Positions 26,426 through 34,426 of a stretch of DNA of 64,000 nt are shown piece after piece; the stretch's first letter is position 1, and each line of letters starts with the position of its first letter. A program made the position numbers and the translations under genes. The DNA comes from Gammaproteobacteria bacterium (lineage in GTDB: Bacteria; Pseudomonadota; Gammaproteobacteria; Steroidobacterales; Steroidobacteraceae), in the NCBI GenBank assembly GCA_005878095.1, contig VBNH01000059.1, positions 1 to 64,000 on the forward strand. The letters run 5' to 3'. Below the pieces are notes generated by a model, which did not search any database, was not told the DNA's origin, and was given only the letters and a program-made list of their open reading frames with translations.

Positions 26426-29095
26426 TCAGGCTTTCCAGGGCACGGGCTTGGCCGGATCGACGCCGAGCGCCTCGATGGCACGGATCACGGTCGCCTGATC
26501 CACGCGGATGTCGTCGGCGAGCGCCTTGAGGGCCGCCACGGCGATGTAGTTGCGATCGACCTCGAAGTGCCGGCGCAGCGCGGCGCGCGAATCCGAGCGG
26601 CCGAATCCGTCGGTGCCGAGCGTCACGTAGCGGCCGCCGACCCACTGACGGATCTGGTCCGGCACCGCACGCAGGTAGTCGGTGGCCGCGACCACCGGAC
26701 CCTCGCGACCCTGCAGCATCTGCCGCACGTACGGAACACGCGCGTCCTCCCCGGGGTGCAGCAGGTTCCAGCGTTCGCATTCCAGCGCTTCGCGGCGCAG
26801 CTCACTGAAGCTCGTCACCGACAGCACATCCGCCGGTATGCCGTAGTCGTCTTCGAGGATCTTCGCCGCCGCCAGACATTCCCGCAGGATGGTGCCGGAA
26901 CCCAGCAGCGTCGCGCGCACCTTGCCGCGGCCGCCGATCTGCAGCAGGTAGCCGCCGCTCAGGATTCCCGCTTCCACGCCCGGTGGCATGGCCGGCTGCG
27001 CGTAGTTCTCATTCATCAAGGTGATGTAGTAGAAGATGCCTTGCTGCTCGGCGTACATGCGGCGCAGGCCGTCGTGAATGATGACGGCCAGCTCGTACGC
27101 GAATGCCGGATCGTAGGCGACGCAGTTCGGCACGGTACTCGCAATCAGCTGGCTGTGACCGTCCTGATGCTGCAGACCCTCCCCGGCGAGCGTGGTGCGC
27201 CCGGCGGTGGCACCGAGCAGGAAGCCGCGCGACTGCATGTCGCCGGCCGCCCAGATGAAATCCCCGACGCGCTGAAAGCCGAACATCGAGTAGAAGATGT
27301 AGAACGGCACCATGTTGATGCCGTGGTTGCTGTAGGCGGTGCCGGCGGCCATCCACGAGCACAGCGAGCCCGCCTCGTTGATGCCCTCCTCGATCATCTG
27401 GCCCTTCTTGTCCTCGCGGTAGGACATGAGCGTCTCCGCGTCCTGCGGCGTATACAGCTGGCCGACCGAGGAATAGATGCCGATCTGGCGGAACAGTCCC
27501 TCCATGCCGAAGGTGCGCGCCTCGTCCGGCACGATCGGCACGATGTTGCGACCGATGTTCTTGTCCTTGAGCAGGATGGTGAGCGCCCGCACGAACGCCA
27601 TGGTGGTCGAGATCTCGCGCTCGCCGGTCCCCTCGAGGAGCGAGGCGAACGCCTCGAGCGGGGGTATGAGGAGCGCCGGCGCGCTGCGCCGGCGGCTCGG
27701 CAGGTAGCCCCCGAGCGCGGCGCGGCGCTCGTGCAGGTAGCGCGCCTCCTCCGAGGCCGCGTCGGGCTTGCGGAACGGCAGACTCGCGAGGTCCTCATCG
27801 GAGACCGGGATGTTGAAGCGGTCGCGGAACGCGCGCAGGTCTTCGGTGGACAGTTTCTTCTGCTGGTGGGCGATCATCTGCCCCTCTCCGCCCTTGCCGA
27901 GGCCGAAGCCCTTGACGGTCTTCGCGAGGATCACGGTCGGCTGCCCCTTGTGGCTCATGGCGGCGGCGTAGGCCGCATACACCTTGCGCGGGTCGTGGCC
28001 GCCGCGATTCAGCCGCCAGATCTCCTCGTCGGACATGTTGGCGACCATCGCCTTGAGCTCGGGGTACTTGCCGAAGAAATGCTCGCGCGTGTACGCGCCG
28101 CCCTTGGCCTTGAAGTTCTGGTACTCGCCGTCGACGCACTCCTCCATCACCCGGCGCAGCAGGCCCTGATAGTCGCGCGCCAGCAGCGGATCCCAGCGCG
28201 AGCCCCACAGCACCTTGATTACGTTCCAGCCGGCACCGAGAAAGGCGGCCTCGAGCTCCTGGATGATCTTGCCGTTGCCGCGCACCGGGCCATCGAGGCG
28301 CTGCAGGTTGCAGTTGATGACGAAAATGAGGTTGTCGAGTCCCTCGCGCACCGGCATGGTGAGTGCGCCCATCGACTCCGGCTCGTCCATCTCACCGTCG
28401 CCGAGGAAGGCCCACACCTTCTGATCCGAGGGCTTCACCAGCCCGCGATGCTCCAGGTAACGCGTGAAGCGTGCCTGGAAAATCGCCATCATCGGACCCA
28501 GGCCCATCGACACCGTCGGGAACTGCCAGAAATCGGGCATCAGCCACGGGTGCGGATAGGACGACAGGCCGACACCGGGGCCACCGGCCTCCTGGCGGAA
28601 GTGCCGCAGCCGCTCCTCCTCGAGGCGTCCTTCCAGAAACGCGCGTGCGTAAATGCCGGGCGAGGAATGTCCCTGCACGAACACCATATCCCCGGGGTGC
28701 TGCTCGGAGGGCGCGCGCCACACGTGGTTGAAACCCACCTCGTACAGAGTTGCCGAGGAGGCGTAGCTCGAGAGGTGACCGCCGTACTCGGAGGACTTCT
28801 TATTCGCCTGCAGCACCATCGCCAGCGCGTTCCAGCGGATGTAGGCCTCGATACGCCGCTCGAGCGCGCGGTTGCCCGGGTACTCCGGCTGGCGCCCGGT
28901 GGGGATGCTGTTGACGTAGGCGGTGTTGGGCTTGAACGGCAGGTAGGCGCCGCTGCGGCGCGTGTAGTCGATCAGCCGCTCGAGCAGGAAATGCGCGCGC
29001 TCCGGGCCGTGAATCTTGAGCACCGAATCGATCGATTCGAGCCATTCCCGCGTCTCGACAGGATCGAGGTCTTCCAGCTTCGGCGGTTCGGTCAT
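26426..29095 (-). CDS. aceE: Pyruvate dehydrogenase E1 component (homodimeric)
   Basis: Thiamine-diphosphate enzyme that decarboxylates pyruvate and acetylates the lipoyl arm of E2. The 889-residue length matches the homodimeric AceE type. Visible landmarks: SSYASSATLYEVGFNHVWR and the HSSPGIYARAFLEGRL segment in the N-terminal third, and the TPP/Mg motif FLGDGEMDEPES followed by INCNLQRLDGPV. ATG 29095 (MTEPPKLEDLDPVETREWL) gives the expected N-terminus; the frame is open further upstream without homology. It is the first gene of aceE-aceF-lpdA; a 236-base gap separates it from the divergent pyrC. Confidence 0.97.
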   Translation of the reverse strand: MTEPPKLEDLDPVETREWLESIDSVLKIHGPERAHFLLERLIDYTRRSGAYLPFKPNTAYVNSIPTGRQPEYPGNRALERRIEAYIRWNALAMVLQANKKSSEYGGHLSSYASSATLYEVGFNHVWRAPSEQHPGDMVFVQGHSSPGIYARAFLEGRLEEERLRHFRQEAGGPGVGLSSYPHPWLMPDFWQFPTVSMGLGPMMAIFQARFTRYLEHRGLVKPSDQKVWAFLGDGEMDEPESMGALTMPVREGLDNLIFVINCNLQRLDGPVRGNGKIIQELEAAFLGAGWNVIKVLWGSRWDPLLARDYQGLLRRVMEECVDGEYQNFKAKGGAYTREHFFGKYPELKAMVANMSDEEIWRLNRGGHDPRKVYAAYAAAMSHKGQPTVILAKTVKGFGLGKGGEGQMIAHQQKKLSTEDLRAFRDRFNIPVSDEDLASLPFRKPDAASEEARYLHERRAALGGYLPSRRRSAPALLIPPLEAFASLLEGTGEREISTTMAFVRALTILLKDKNIGRNIVPIVPDEARTFGMEGLFRQIGIYSSVGQLYTPQDAETLMSYREDKKGQMIEEGINEAGSLCSWMAAGTAYSNHGINMVPFYIFYSMFGFQRVGDFIWAAGDMQSRGFLLGATAGRTTLAGEGLQHQDGHSQLIASTVPNCVAYDPAFAYELAVIIHDGLRRMYAEQQGIFYYITLMNENYAQPAMPPGVEAGILSGGYLLQIGGRGKVRATLLGSGTILRECLAAAKILEDDYGIPADVLSVTSFSELRREALECERWNLLHPGEDARVPYVRQMLQGREGPVVAATDYLRAVPDQIRQWVGGRYVTLGTDGFGRSDSRAALRRHFEVDRNYIAVAALKALADDIRVDQATVIRAIEALGVDPAKPVPWKA

Positions 29096-29331
29096 GCGAT
29101 CAGTCGCGGGTGTCGCCGCGCGCGTGTTGTGCCGGCTCGCGATAGAATGAGTAATGATGGCGAGCAGCGACAGGTAAAGCAAGTGACTGCCAGGGCTCCC
29201 GGCGCTCGCGGCGGCGCTCTGCTGCCGCGGGCGCACGTGGATCTGTCCTGCGCCACGCGCAGCGGCGGACTTGCGCACGTCGGTACCGACGTCACAGGCT
29301 GCGGCGTGCGCTTCGCGCTGGCGGCGCCGGC

Positions 29332-30381
29332 ATGAGCACGCTCGTCATGCGCCGCCCGGACGACTGGCATCTGCACCTGCGCGATGGCGCGGCCCTGCAC
29401 GCCGTGCTGCCGTTCAGCGCGGCGCGCTTCGCGCGTGCCATGGTGATGCCGAACCTGACACCTCCGCTCACCACCACCGAAGCTGCGCTTGCCTACCGCC
29501 GCCGCATCCTGGCCGCGCTGCCGAGCGGGGTGAAGTTCGAGCCGCTGATGACGCTGTATCTGACCGACACCACGCCCGCAGCCGAGGTGGAACGGGCCCA
29601 GGCGAGCGGCTGCGTGCTGGGCTGCAAGCTCTATCCGGCCGGCGCCACCACGCATGCCGACGCGGGAGTCAGCGACGTGCGGCGCATCGACGCGGTGCTC
29701 TCACGCATGGCCGAGCTCGGCATGGTGCTGCAGGTGCACGGCGAGGTCACCGACCCCGCGGTCGATGTGTTCGACCGGGAAGCGTCCTTCATCGATGCGG
29801 TGCTCGCGCCGCTCGCCGAACGCCACCGCCAGTTGCGCATTGTGTTCGAGCACATCACCACCCGCGCGGCGGTGGACTTCGTGCTCTCGGGCAGAAGCGG
29901 GATCGCGGCGACCGTCACGGCGCAGCACCTGTTGATGAACCGCAACGCACTGTTCGCCGGCGGCCTGCGTCCGCACCACTACTGCCTGCCGCCGCTCAAG
30001 GCGGAAGTTCACCGCGCGGCGCTGCTCAGCGCCGTGGCGGGCGGCAACCCGCGCCTGTTTCTCGGCACCGACAGCGCGCCGCACGCGCGCCACGCCAAGG
30101 AAGCGCCGCGCGGCTGCGCCGGTATCTTCTCCGCCCACGCCGGCATCGAGTTGTACGCGGAGGCCTTCGAGTCGGCCGGCGCGCTCGAGCGCCTCGAGGC
30201 CTTCGCCTCCTGCCACGGTGCCGACTTCTATGGCTTGCCGCGCAACAGCGCAACCCTCACCCTGGTGAAGGAGCCGTGGGAAGTGCCTGAACGTTATCCG
30301 TTCGGCGCCGATGAGCTCGTGCCGCTGCGCGCGGGGGAGCGCATCGCCTGGCGCCTCGCGCGCCCGAGCGCCGCCCAGTGA
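29332..30381 (+). CDS. pyrC: Dihydroorotase
   Basis: Zinc amidohydrolase of pyrimidine biosynthesis, class II (E. coli PyrC type). The 349-residue protein has the metal-binding DWHLHLRDG (H13, H15), the lysine expected to be carbamylated (K99 in [12 protein letters not shown]), and HGEVTD and [15 protein letters not shown] motifs for the remaining metal ligands. Its stop overlaps the GTG of the ribonuclease T gene by 4 bases. A 50-codon open frame (GTG 29183 to TGA 29335) overlaps its ATG and is discussed under findings. Confidence 0.97.
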   Translation: MSTLVMRRPDDWHLHLRDGAALHAVLPFSAARFARAMVMPNLTPPLTTTEAALAYRRRILAALPSGVKFEPLMTLYLTDTTPAAEVERAQASGCVLGCKLYPAGATTHADAGVSDVRRIDAVLSRMAELGMVLQVHGEVTDPAVDVFDREASFIDAVLAPLAERHRQLRIVFEHITTRAAVDFVLSGRSGIAATVTAQHLLMNRNALFAGGLRPHHYCLPPLKAEVHRAALLSAVAGGNPRLFLGTDSAPHARHAKEAPRGCAGIFSAHAGIELYAEAFESAGALERLEAFASCHGADFYGLPRNSATLTLVKEPWEVPERYPFGADELVPLRAGERIAWRLARPSAAQ

Positions 30382-31133
30382 GCGAGCCACGCGCGGCTGC
30401 GGCACCCCCGTCTGCGACCGCGGCGCTCATGGCGCGGCGCTTCCGCGGCTACCTGCCGGTGGCCATCGACGTGGAGACCGGCGGCTTTCACCCTGCGACC
30501 GATGCGCTGCTCGAGATCGCGGCGGTGTTCATCGACATGGACAGCGACGGCAGCCTGAAACGCGGCGCCACTCATAACTTCCACGTCCAGCCGTTCGAAG
30601 GCGGGCGGCTCGATCCCACCTCGCTCTCGATCACGGGCATCGATCCCTTTCACCCGCTGCGTCCGGCGCTGCCGGAGCGCGATGCCCTGCAGCGGGTCTT
30701 CCGCGAGATCCGTCACGCGCTGCGTGCCTACGGCTGCCGCCGCGCGATCCTGGTCGGCCACAACGCCGCGTTCGACCTGAGCTTCCTGAACGCAGCAGTC
30801 GCGCGCGCGCAGGTCAAGCGCAATCCGTTTCATCCGTTCTCGTGCTTCGACACCGCAACACTCGCCGGTGCGGCGCTCGGACAGACGGTGCTCGCCAAAG
30901 CCGTCACCGTAGCGGGGCTCGAGTGGGACCCGGGCAGTGCCCACAACGCCCGCTACGACGCGCAGCGCAGCGCCGAGCTCTTTTGCCTCGTGTGCAACCG
31001 CCTGCGCGACAGCCACCAGGCCGCCGAGGAGCGGGCGCGCGAGCTGGGCTGGTTCAGTGTCGCCGGGCCAGCCGCCGAGGAGCCCGGAGCCGACGAGCCG
31101 CCGCTGGAGGCGGAGTTTCCGCCGCACCGCTAG
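30378..31133 (+). CDS. rnt: Ribonuclease T (DEDDh exonuclease)
   Basis: 3'-5' exoribonuclease that trims tRNA and other stable RNA 3' ends. The 251-residue protein has Exo I ([10 protein letters not shown]31/E33), [12 protein letters not shown] as Exo II, and a C-terminal [16 protein letters not shown] as Exo III with the DEDDh histidine and aspartate. It starts at GTG 30378 inside the pyrC stop. The N-terminal 20 residues and the acidic C-terminal tail ([15 protein letters not shown]) extend beyond the core. A pyrC-rnt-grxD neighbourhood is common in gammaproteobacteria. Confidence 0.93.
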   Translation: MSEPRAAAAPPSATAALMARRFRGYLPVAIDVETGGFHPATDALLEIAAVFIDMDSDGSLKRGATHNFHVQPFEGGRLDPTSLSITGIDPFHPLRPALPERDALQRVFREIRHALRAYGCRRAILVGHNAAFDLSFLNAAVARAQVKRNPFHPFSCFDTATLAGAALGQTVLAKAVTVAGLEWDPGSAHNARYDAQRSAELFCLVCNRLRDSHQAAEERARELGWFSVAGPAAEEPGADEPPLEAEFPPHR

Positions 31134-31495
31134 GGTTGTCGAGCGCTCGCGGCTGGCTTTGAGAGCGCTGGCGCCTGGCCGAGTGCGCCGGCCTCGGCCA
31201 GGAGCTTCTTCAGTTCGCCGCTCTGGTACATCTGGAGCGCGATGTCACAGCCGCCGATCAGCTCTCCCTTGACGTACAGTTGCGGGTAGGTGGGCCAGTT
31301 GGAGAAGCGCTTGAGCGCCTCGCGAATCTCCGGCTCCTCGAAAATATTGACGTGCTTGAACTCCGCGCCCACCGCGCGCAGCGCGGCCACCGTCTGCGCG
31401 GAAAACCCGCATTGCGGAAAGTCCGGCGTACCCTTCATGAACAGCACCACGGGGCTCGAGCCGAGCTCGGTCTTGATCCGTTCCACGACATCCAT
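31130..31495 (-). CDS. grxD: Monothiol glutaredoxin (Grx4 type)
   Basis: Binds and delivers 2Fe-2S clusters together with glutathione. The 121-residue protein carries the monothiol active site CGFS at C29-S32 ([11 protein letters not shown]) and the glutathione-binding [18 protein letters not shown] segment. ATG 31495 is chosen; GTG 31501 would add two residues. It is convergent with rnt, overlapping it by 4 bases, and directly follows the DUF1289 gene. The C-terminal 20 residues ([18 protein letters not shown]) are an extra tail. Confidence 0.94.
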   Translation of the reverse strand: MDVVERIKTELGSSPVVLFMKGTPDFPQCGFSAQTVAALRAVGAEFKHVNIFEEPEIREALKRFSNWPTYPQLYVKGELIGGCDIALQMYQSGELKKLLAEAGALGQAPALSKPAASARQP

Positions 31496-31502
31496 CTGCA
31501 CA

Positions 31503-31691
31503 TTACCTCTTCAGTTTGCGCCGCTCGGCAAGCTCCGCGAGCAGACGCCATTGCTCAGCCGGACCCATGGACGGCCAGCGTCCGATCTCCTCGCCCGTGC
31601 GCAGACAGCCGACGCACCAGCCCCGCGCATCGAGAGCGCAGACGTTGATGCACGGCGATGGCGGGCGTTCCTCGGGCTCCGCGGCTTCCAA
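31503..31691 (-). CDS. DUF1289 small cysteine protein
   Basis: 62-residue protein with the DUF1289 signature: C14 and C18 (PSPCINVC) and C26 and C29 (GWCVGCLRTGEEI), followed by a Trp-rich helix (EQWRLLAELAERRK). The four cysteines may bind a metal or Fe-S cluster; the function is not established. It ends 7 bases before the grxD start, so the pair is one transcript, and the glutaredoxin link fits an Fe-S role. Confidence 0.85.
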   Translation of the reverse strand: MEAAEPEERPPSPCINVCALDARGWCVGCLRTGEEIGRWPSMGPAEQWRLLAELAERRKLKR

Positions 31692-31781
31692 TGCGTTGAA
31701 TTATGGGGGTGCCTCGCCTATTCTTCAAACGCCCCAGGATTCCTCGGTCCAAGCATAAACAATAACTTGGAGATTTAAGCC

Positions 31782-32381
31782 ATGAATCCCCTGAACAACC
31801 ACCGCCAGTCGCTGGTTCTCGGCATCGTCCTCGCGCTGGTGCTGACGCTGCTGATCGGCGGCTTTCACTTCAATCCGCTCGGGTTGGCGCGCTGGTTTCA
31901 CATAGTCGCGGGCGTGTTCTGGATTGGGCTGCTGTACTACTTCAATGTCGCGCAGACGCCCGCCATGGCGGACGCCGCGGCCGACAAGGGTGGTCCGGGC
32001 GGCGCCGGCATCAGCAAGTACGTCGCCCCCCGGGCGTTGTTCTGGTTCCGCTGGGGTGCGGTGGCGACCTGGCTCGGGGGTGCGTGGCTGCTGGGACCGA
32101 AGTTCGTCGGCGCCTTTACCCTCGGCGTGGGCCTGGAGGATCCGACGCATTATTTCCTGATCATCGGGATCGGCGCGTGGCTCGGCACCATCATGCTCTT
32201 CAACGTCTGGGTGCTGATCTGGCCGAACCAGAAGAAGATCCTCGGCATCGTCGCCGCCACCGACGAGCAGAAGGCGCGCGCTCGCAAGGTGGCCGGCCTG
32301 GCCTCGCGCGTGAACTTCGTACTCTCGATCCCGATGATCATGTGCATGGCCGGGGCAACTCACGGTCTGCCGTTCTTTTAG
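31782..32381 (+). CDS. Orphan Urate_ox_N/PuuD-like membrane protein
   Basis: 199-residue integral membrane protein with about four hydrophobic segments (about 12-33, 38-56, 85-110, 128-148) plus a C-terminal one. FHIVAGVFWIGLLYYFN and THYFLIIGIGAWLGTIM match the N-terminal membrane domain of PuuD-type urate hydroxylases. The C-terminal cytochrome c domain of PuuD is absent, so urate oxidation is not assured; stand-alone forms are common in proteobacteria and uncharacterised. GGAG lies 9 bases before ATG 31782. The stop overlaps the nadC GTG by one base (TAGTG), implying coupling. Confidence 0.8.
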   Translation: MNPLNNHRQSLVLGIVLALVLTLLIGGFHFNPLGLARWFHIVAGVFWIGLLYYFNVAQTPAMADAAADKGGPGGAGISKYVAPRALFWFRWGAVATWLGGAWLLGPKFVGAFTLGVGLEDPTHYFLIIGIGAWLGTIMLFNVWVLIWPNQKKILGIVAATDEQKARARKVAGLASRVNFVLSIPMIMCMAGATHGLPFF

Positions 32382-33232
32382 TGCCCGAGCTGCCCGCCGA
32401 TCTCGCTACCCAGGTCGACGCGGCGCTGCGCGAGGACATCGGCAGCGGCGACGTGACCGCCGCGCTCGTGCCCGCCGGCCAGCGTGTGCGCGGCAGCGTC
32501 GTCACGCGCGAGGCGGCGATCCTCTGCGGGCGCGCCTGGGCGGAGGAAACCTTCCGGCGCCTGGACCCGCAGGTGCGCCTCAGCTGGCATGCCGCCGACG
32601 GCGAACGCCTCGGCGCCAACCAGGTGATCTGCGAGATCGAGGGTCCGGCGCGCGCGGTGCTCACCGGCGAGCGTACCGCGCTCAACTTCCTGCAGCTGCT
32701 GTCGGGGACCGCGACCGCCACGCGCCGCCTGGTGGACGCGGTCGCGGGCACGCCCTGCCGCATCCTCGACACCCGCAAGACCCTGCCCGGACTGCGCACG
32801 GCGCAGAAGTACGCCGTGCGCTGCGGCGGCGGCGACAATCACCGCATGGGGCTGTACGACCGCGTGCTCATCAAGGAAAACCATATCGCGGCGGCCGGCT
32901 CGCTCACGGCTGCGATCGAGGCGGCGCGCCGCAGCGCTCCGGAACTCACCGTGGAAGTGGAAGTCGAATCCCCGGCCGAGTTCGAGGAGGCCCTCGGCGC
33001 CCACCCGGACATCATCATGCTGGATGACTTCAGCCTGGCCGGTCTGCAGGCCGCGGTGAAGCTCAACCAGGCGCGCGGCCGGCCGGTGAAACTCGAGGCC
33101 TCGGGCAGCGTCTCGCCGGAGACGGTGGGCGCGATCGCCGCGACCGGTGTGGACTATATTTCGGTGGGCGCGCTCACCAAGCACGTGCGCGCGGTCGATC
33201 TGTCGATGCGGCTGGAGTTCACGGGTGGCTGA
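32381..33232 (+). CDS. nadC: Nicotinate-nucleotide pyrophosphorylase (quinolinate PRTase)
   Basis: Converts quinolinate to nicotinate mononucleotide in de novo NAD synthesis. The 283-residue product (GTG 32381) has the family features: ALREDIGSGDVTAALV at the N-terminus, ERTALNFLQLLSGTAT, DTRKTLPGLR with the quinolinate-binding arginines, and the C-terminal barrel motif LEASGSV. The length is typical. It is coupled to the upstream membrane protein gene by a one-base overlap. No nadA or nadB is in the window. Confidence 0.96.
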   Translation: MPELPADLATQVDAALREDIGSGDVTAALVPAGQRVRGSVVTREAAILCGRAWAEETFRRLDPQVRLSWHAADGERLGANQVICEIEGPARAVLTGERTALNFLQLLSGTATATRRLVDAVAGTPCRILDTRKTLPGLRTAQKYAVRCGGGDNHRMGLYDRVLIKENHIAAAGSLTAAIEAARRSAPELTVEVEVESPAEFEEALGAHPDIIMLDDFSLAGLQAAVKLNQARGRPVKLEASGSVSPETVGAIAATGVDYISVGALTKHVRAVDLSMRLEFTGG

Positions 33233-33250
33233 ACCGATGAGAATGGATCC

Positions 33251-33802
33251 TTGATCACGCGACTGTGTCCGCTGCGAGCGGCGCCGCCGGCGACGCTCAT
33301 GGGACTTGCCGCGCTGGCACACGCCCAGGCCCTCGCCCCGCCCGAGGTTCCCGAGGCGATCAAAGCCCCGGCCGGCGAGAATGTCGTGTTCCGGGCGCAC
33401 GCGACGGGCGCGCAGATCTACGTCTGCGGGCGAGGCGCCGATGGCAAATCGCAGTGGACCCTCAAGGCCCCCGATGCCGAGCTGCGCGATGACCAAGGAG
33501 CCCTGCTCGGCCATCACTCGGCCGGTCCCTCCTGGCGACACAACGATGGGAGCGAGGTCACCGGCAAGGCCGTGGCGCGCAGCGAATCACCCGACGCGGA
33601 CTCCATCCCGTGGCTGCTGGTGAGCGCCACCGGTCATGCTGGCCGCGGCGTACTCGCCCGTGTCACGAGCATTCAGCGAATCAATACCCTGGGTGGACAG
33701 CCACCGCCCGCCGCGACTTGCGACCCCGCGAGGCACAAGGGGAAGGAGGCCAGGGTCCCTTACCGCGCCGATTATTATTTCTACGTGCCGGCCGGCACCT
33801 GA
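33251..33802 (+). CDS. DUF3455 exported protein
   Basis: 183-residue protein of the DUF3455 family (function unknown, common in fungi and soil bacteria). The TTG at 33251 opens a signal peptide ending near LAALAHAQA; ATG 33299 is a shorter alternative that would cut into it. The mature domain shows ENVVFRAHATGAQIYVCG, GPSWRHNDGSEVTGKAV and a C-terminal ADYYFYVPAG, all typical of the family. No ribosome binding site is obvious. It lies 18 bases after nadC. Confidence 0.78.
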   Translation: MITRLCPLRAAPPATLMGLAALAHAQALAPPEVPEAIKAPAGENVVFRAHATGAQIYVCGRGADGKSQWTLKAPDAELRDDQGALLGHHSAGPSWRHNDGSEVTGKAVARSESPDADSIPWLLVSATGHAGRGVLARVTSIQRINTLGGQPPPAATCDPARHKGKEARVPYRADYYFYVPAGT

Positions 33803-33831
33803 TCAGTTGTGGTCGTTGCCGGCGGCGATTG

Positions 33832-34398
33832 ATGCGAAGCCACGACAAACTGGCAGGCTCATCAGGCGCGAAGCAGGGGCTCATCGTCAGAGACGCCACG
33901 ACGCCGGACATGACGGCGGTGCAGACGATCTACGCACACCATGTGCTTCATGGGTTGGCTACCTTCGAAGAGGTGCCGCCGTCCGTCGAGGAATTGCTGG
34001 AGCGCAGAGCCTCGGTGCTCGGCTCAGGGCTGCCCTACCTGGTCGCCGAGATCGACGGCAGGCTGGTGGGTTACAGCTACGCGACGGGCTATCGGCCACG
34101 CGCCGCGTACCGCTATACGGTCGAGGATTCCGTCTATGTTACCGCCGGGCGCTGCGGACAGGGCATCGGCAGCGCCCTGCTCGCGGCGCTCATCGCCCGC
34201 TGTGAGGCCGGCCCGTGGCGGCAAATGCTGGCCGTGATCGGTGACAGCGGCAATGCCGCGTCCATCGCGCTGCACCGTCGCCTGGGTTTCCAACCGGTCG
34301 GTACCCTGGCATCCGTCGGGTTCAAGCTCGGCCGCTGGGTGGACTCGGTACTGATGCAGCGATCACTGGGTCCCGGCGACTTGAGTCCACCGAGTTGA
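33832..34398 (+). CDS. GNAT acetyltransferase, phosphinothricin-acetyltransferase-like
   Basis: 188-residue GCN5-related N-acetyltransferase. Motifs follow the Pat/Bar/YwnH order: IVRDATTPDMTAVQTIYAHH, TFEEVPPSVEELLERR, YSYATGYRPRAAYRYTVEDS, the acetyl-CoA loop RCGQGIGSALLAALI and ALHRRLGFQPVGTL. Related enzymes acetylate methionine sulfone, methionine sulfoximine or phosphinothricin; which applies here cannot be told. ATG 33832 starts 29 bases after the DUF3455 stop. The last residues (SLGPGDLSPPS) extend past the fold. Confidence 0.82.
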   Translation: MRSHDKLAGSSGAKQGLIVRDATTPDMTAVQTIYAHHVLHGLATFEEVPPSVEELLERRASVLGSGLPYLVAEIDGRLVGYSYATGYRPRAAYRYTVEDSVYVTAGRCGQGIGSALLAALIARCEAGPWRQMLAVIGDSGNAASIALHRRLGFQPVGTLASVGFKLGRWVDSVLMQRSLGPGDLSPPS

Positions 34399-34426
34399 CC
34401 GCCCGGCGGCGCGCGCCGCGGCGCCC

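Noticed and set aside
25526-29335. A 1269-codon open frame on the plus strand
   Set aside because: It is antisense to aceF and aceE; the translation has no recognisable domain. Only its last 50 codons, outside aceE, were considered separately.
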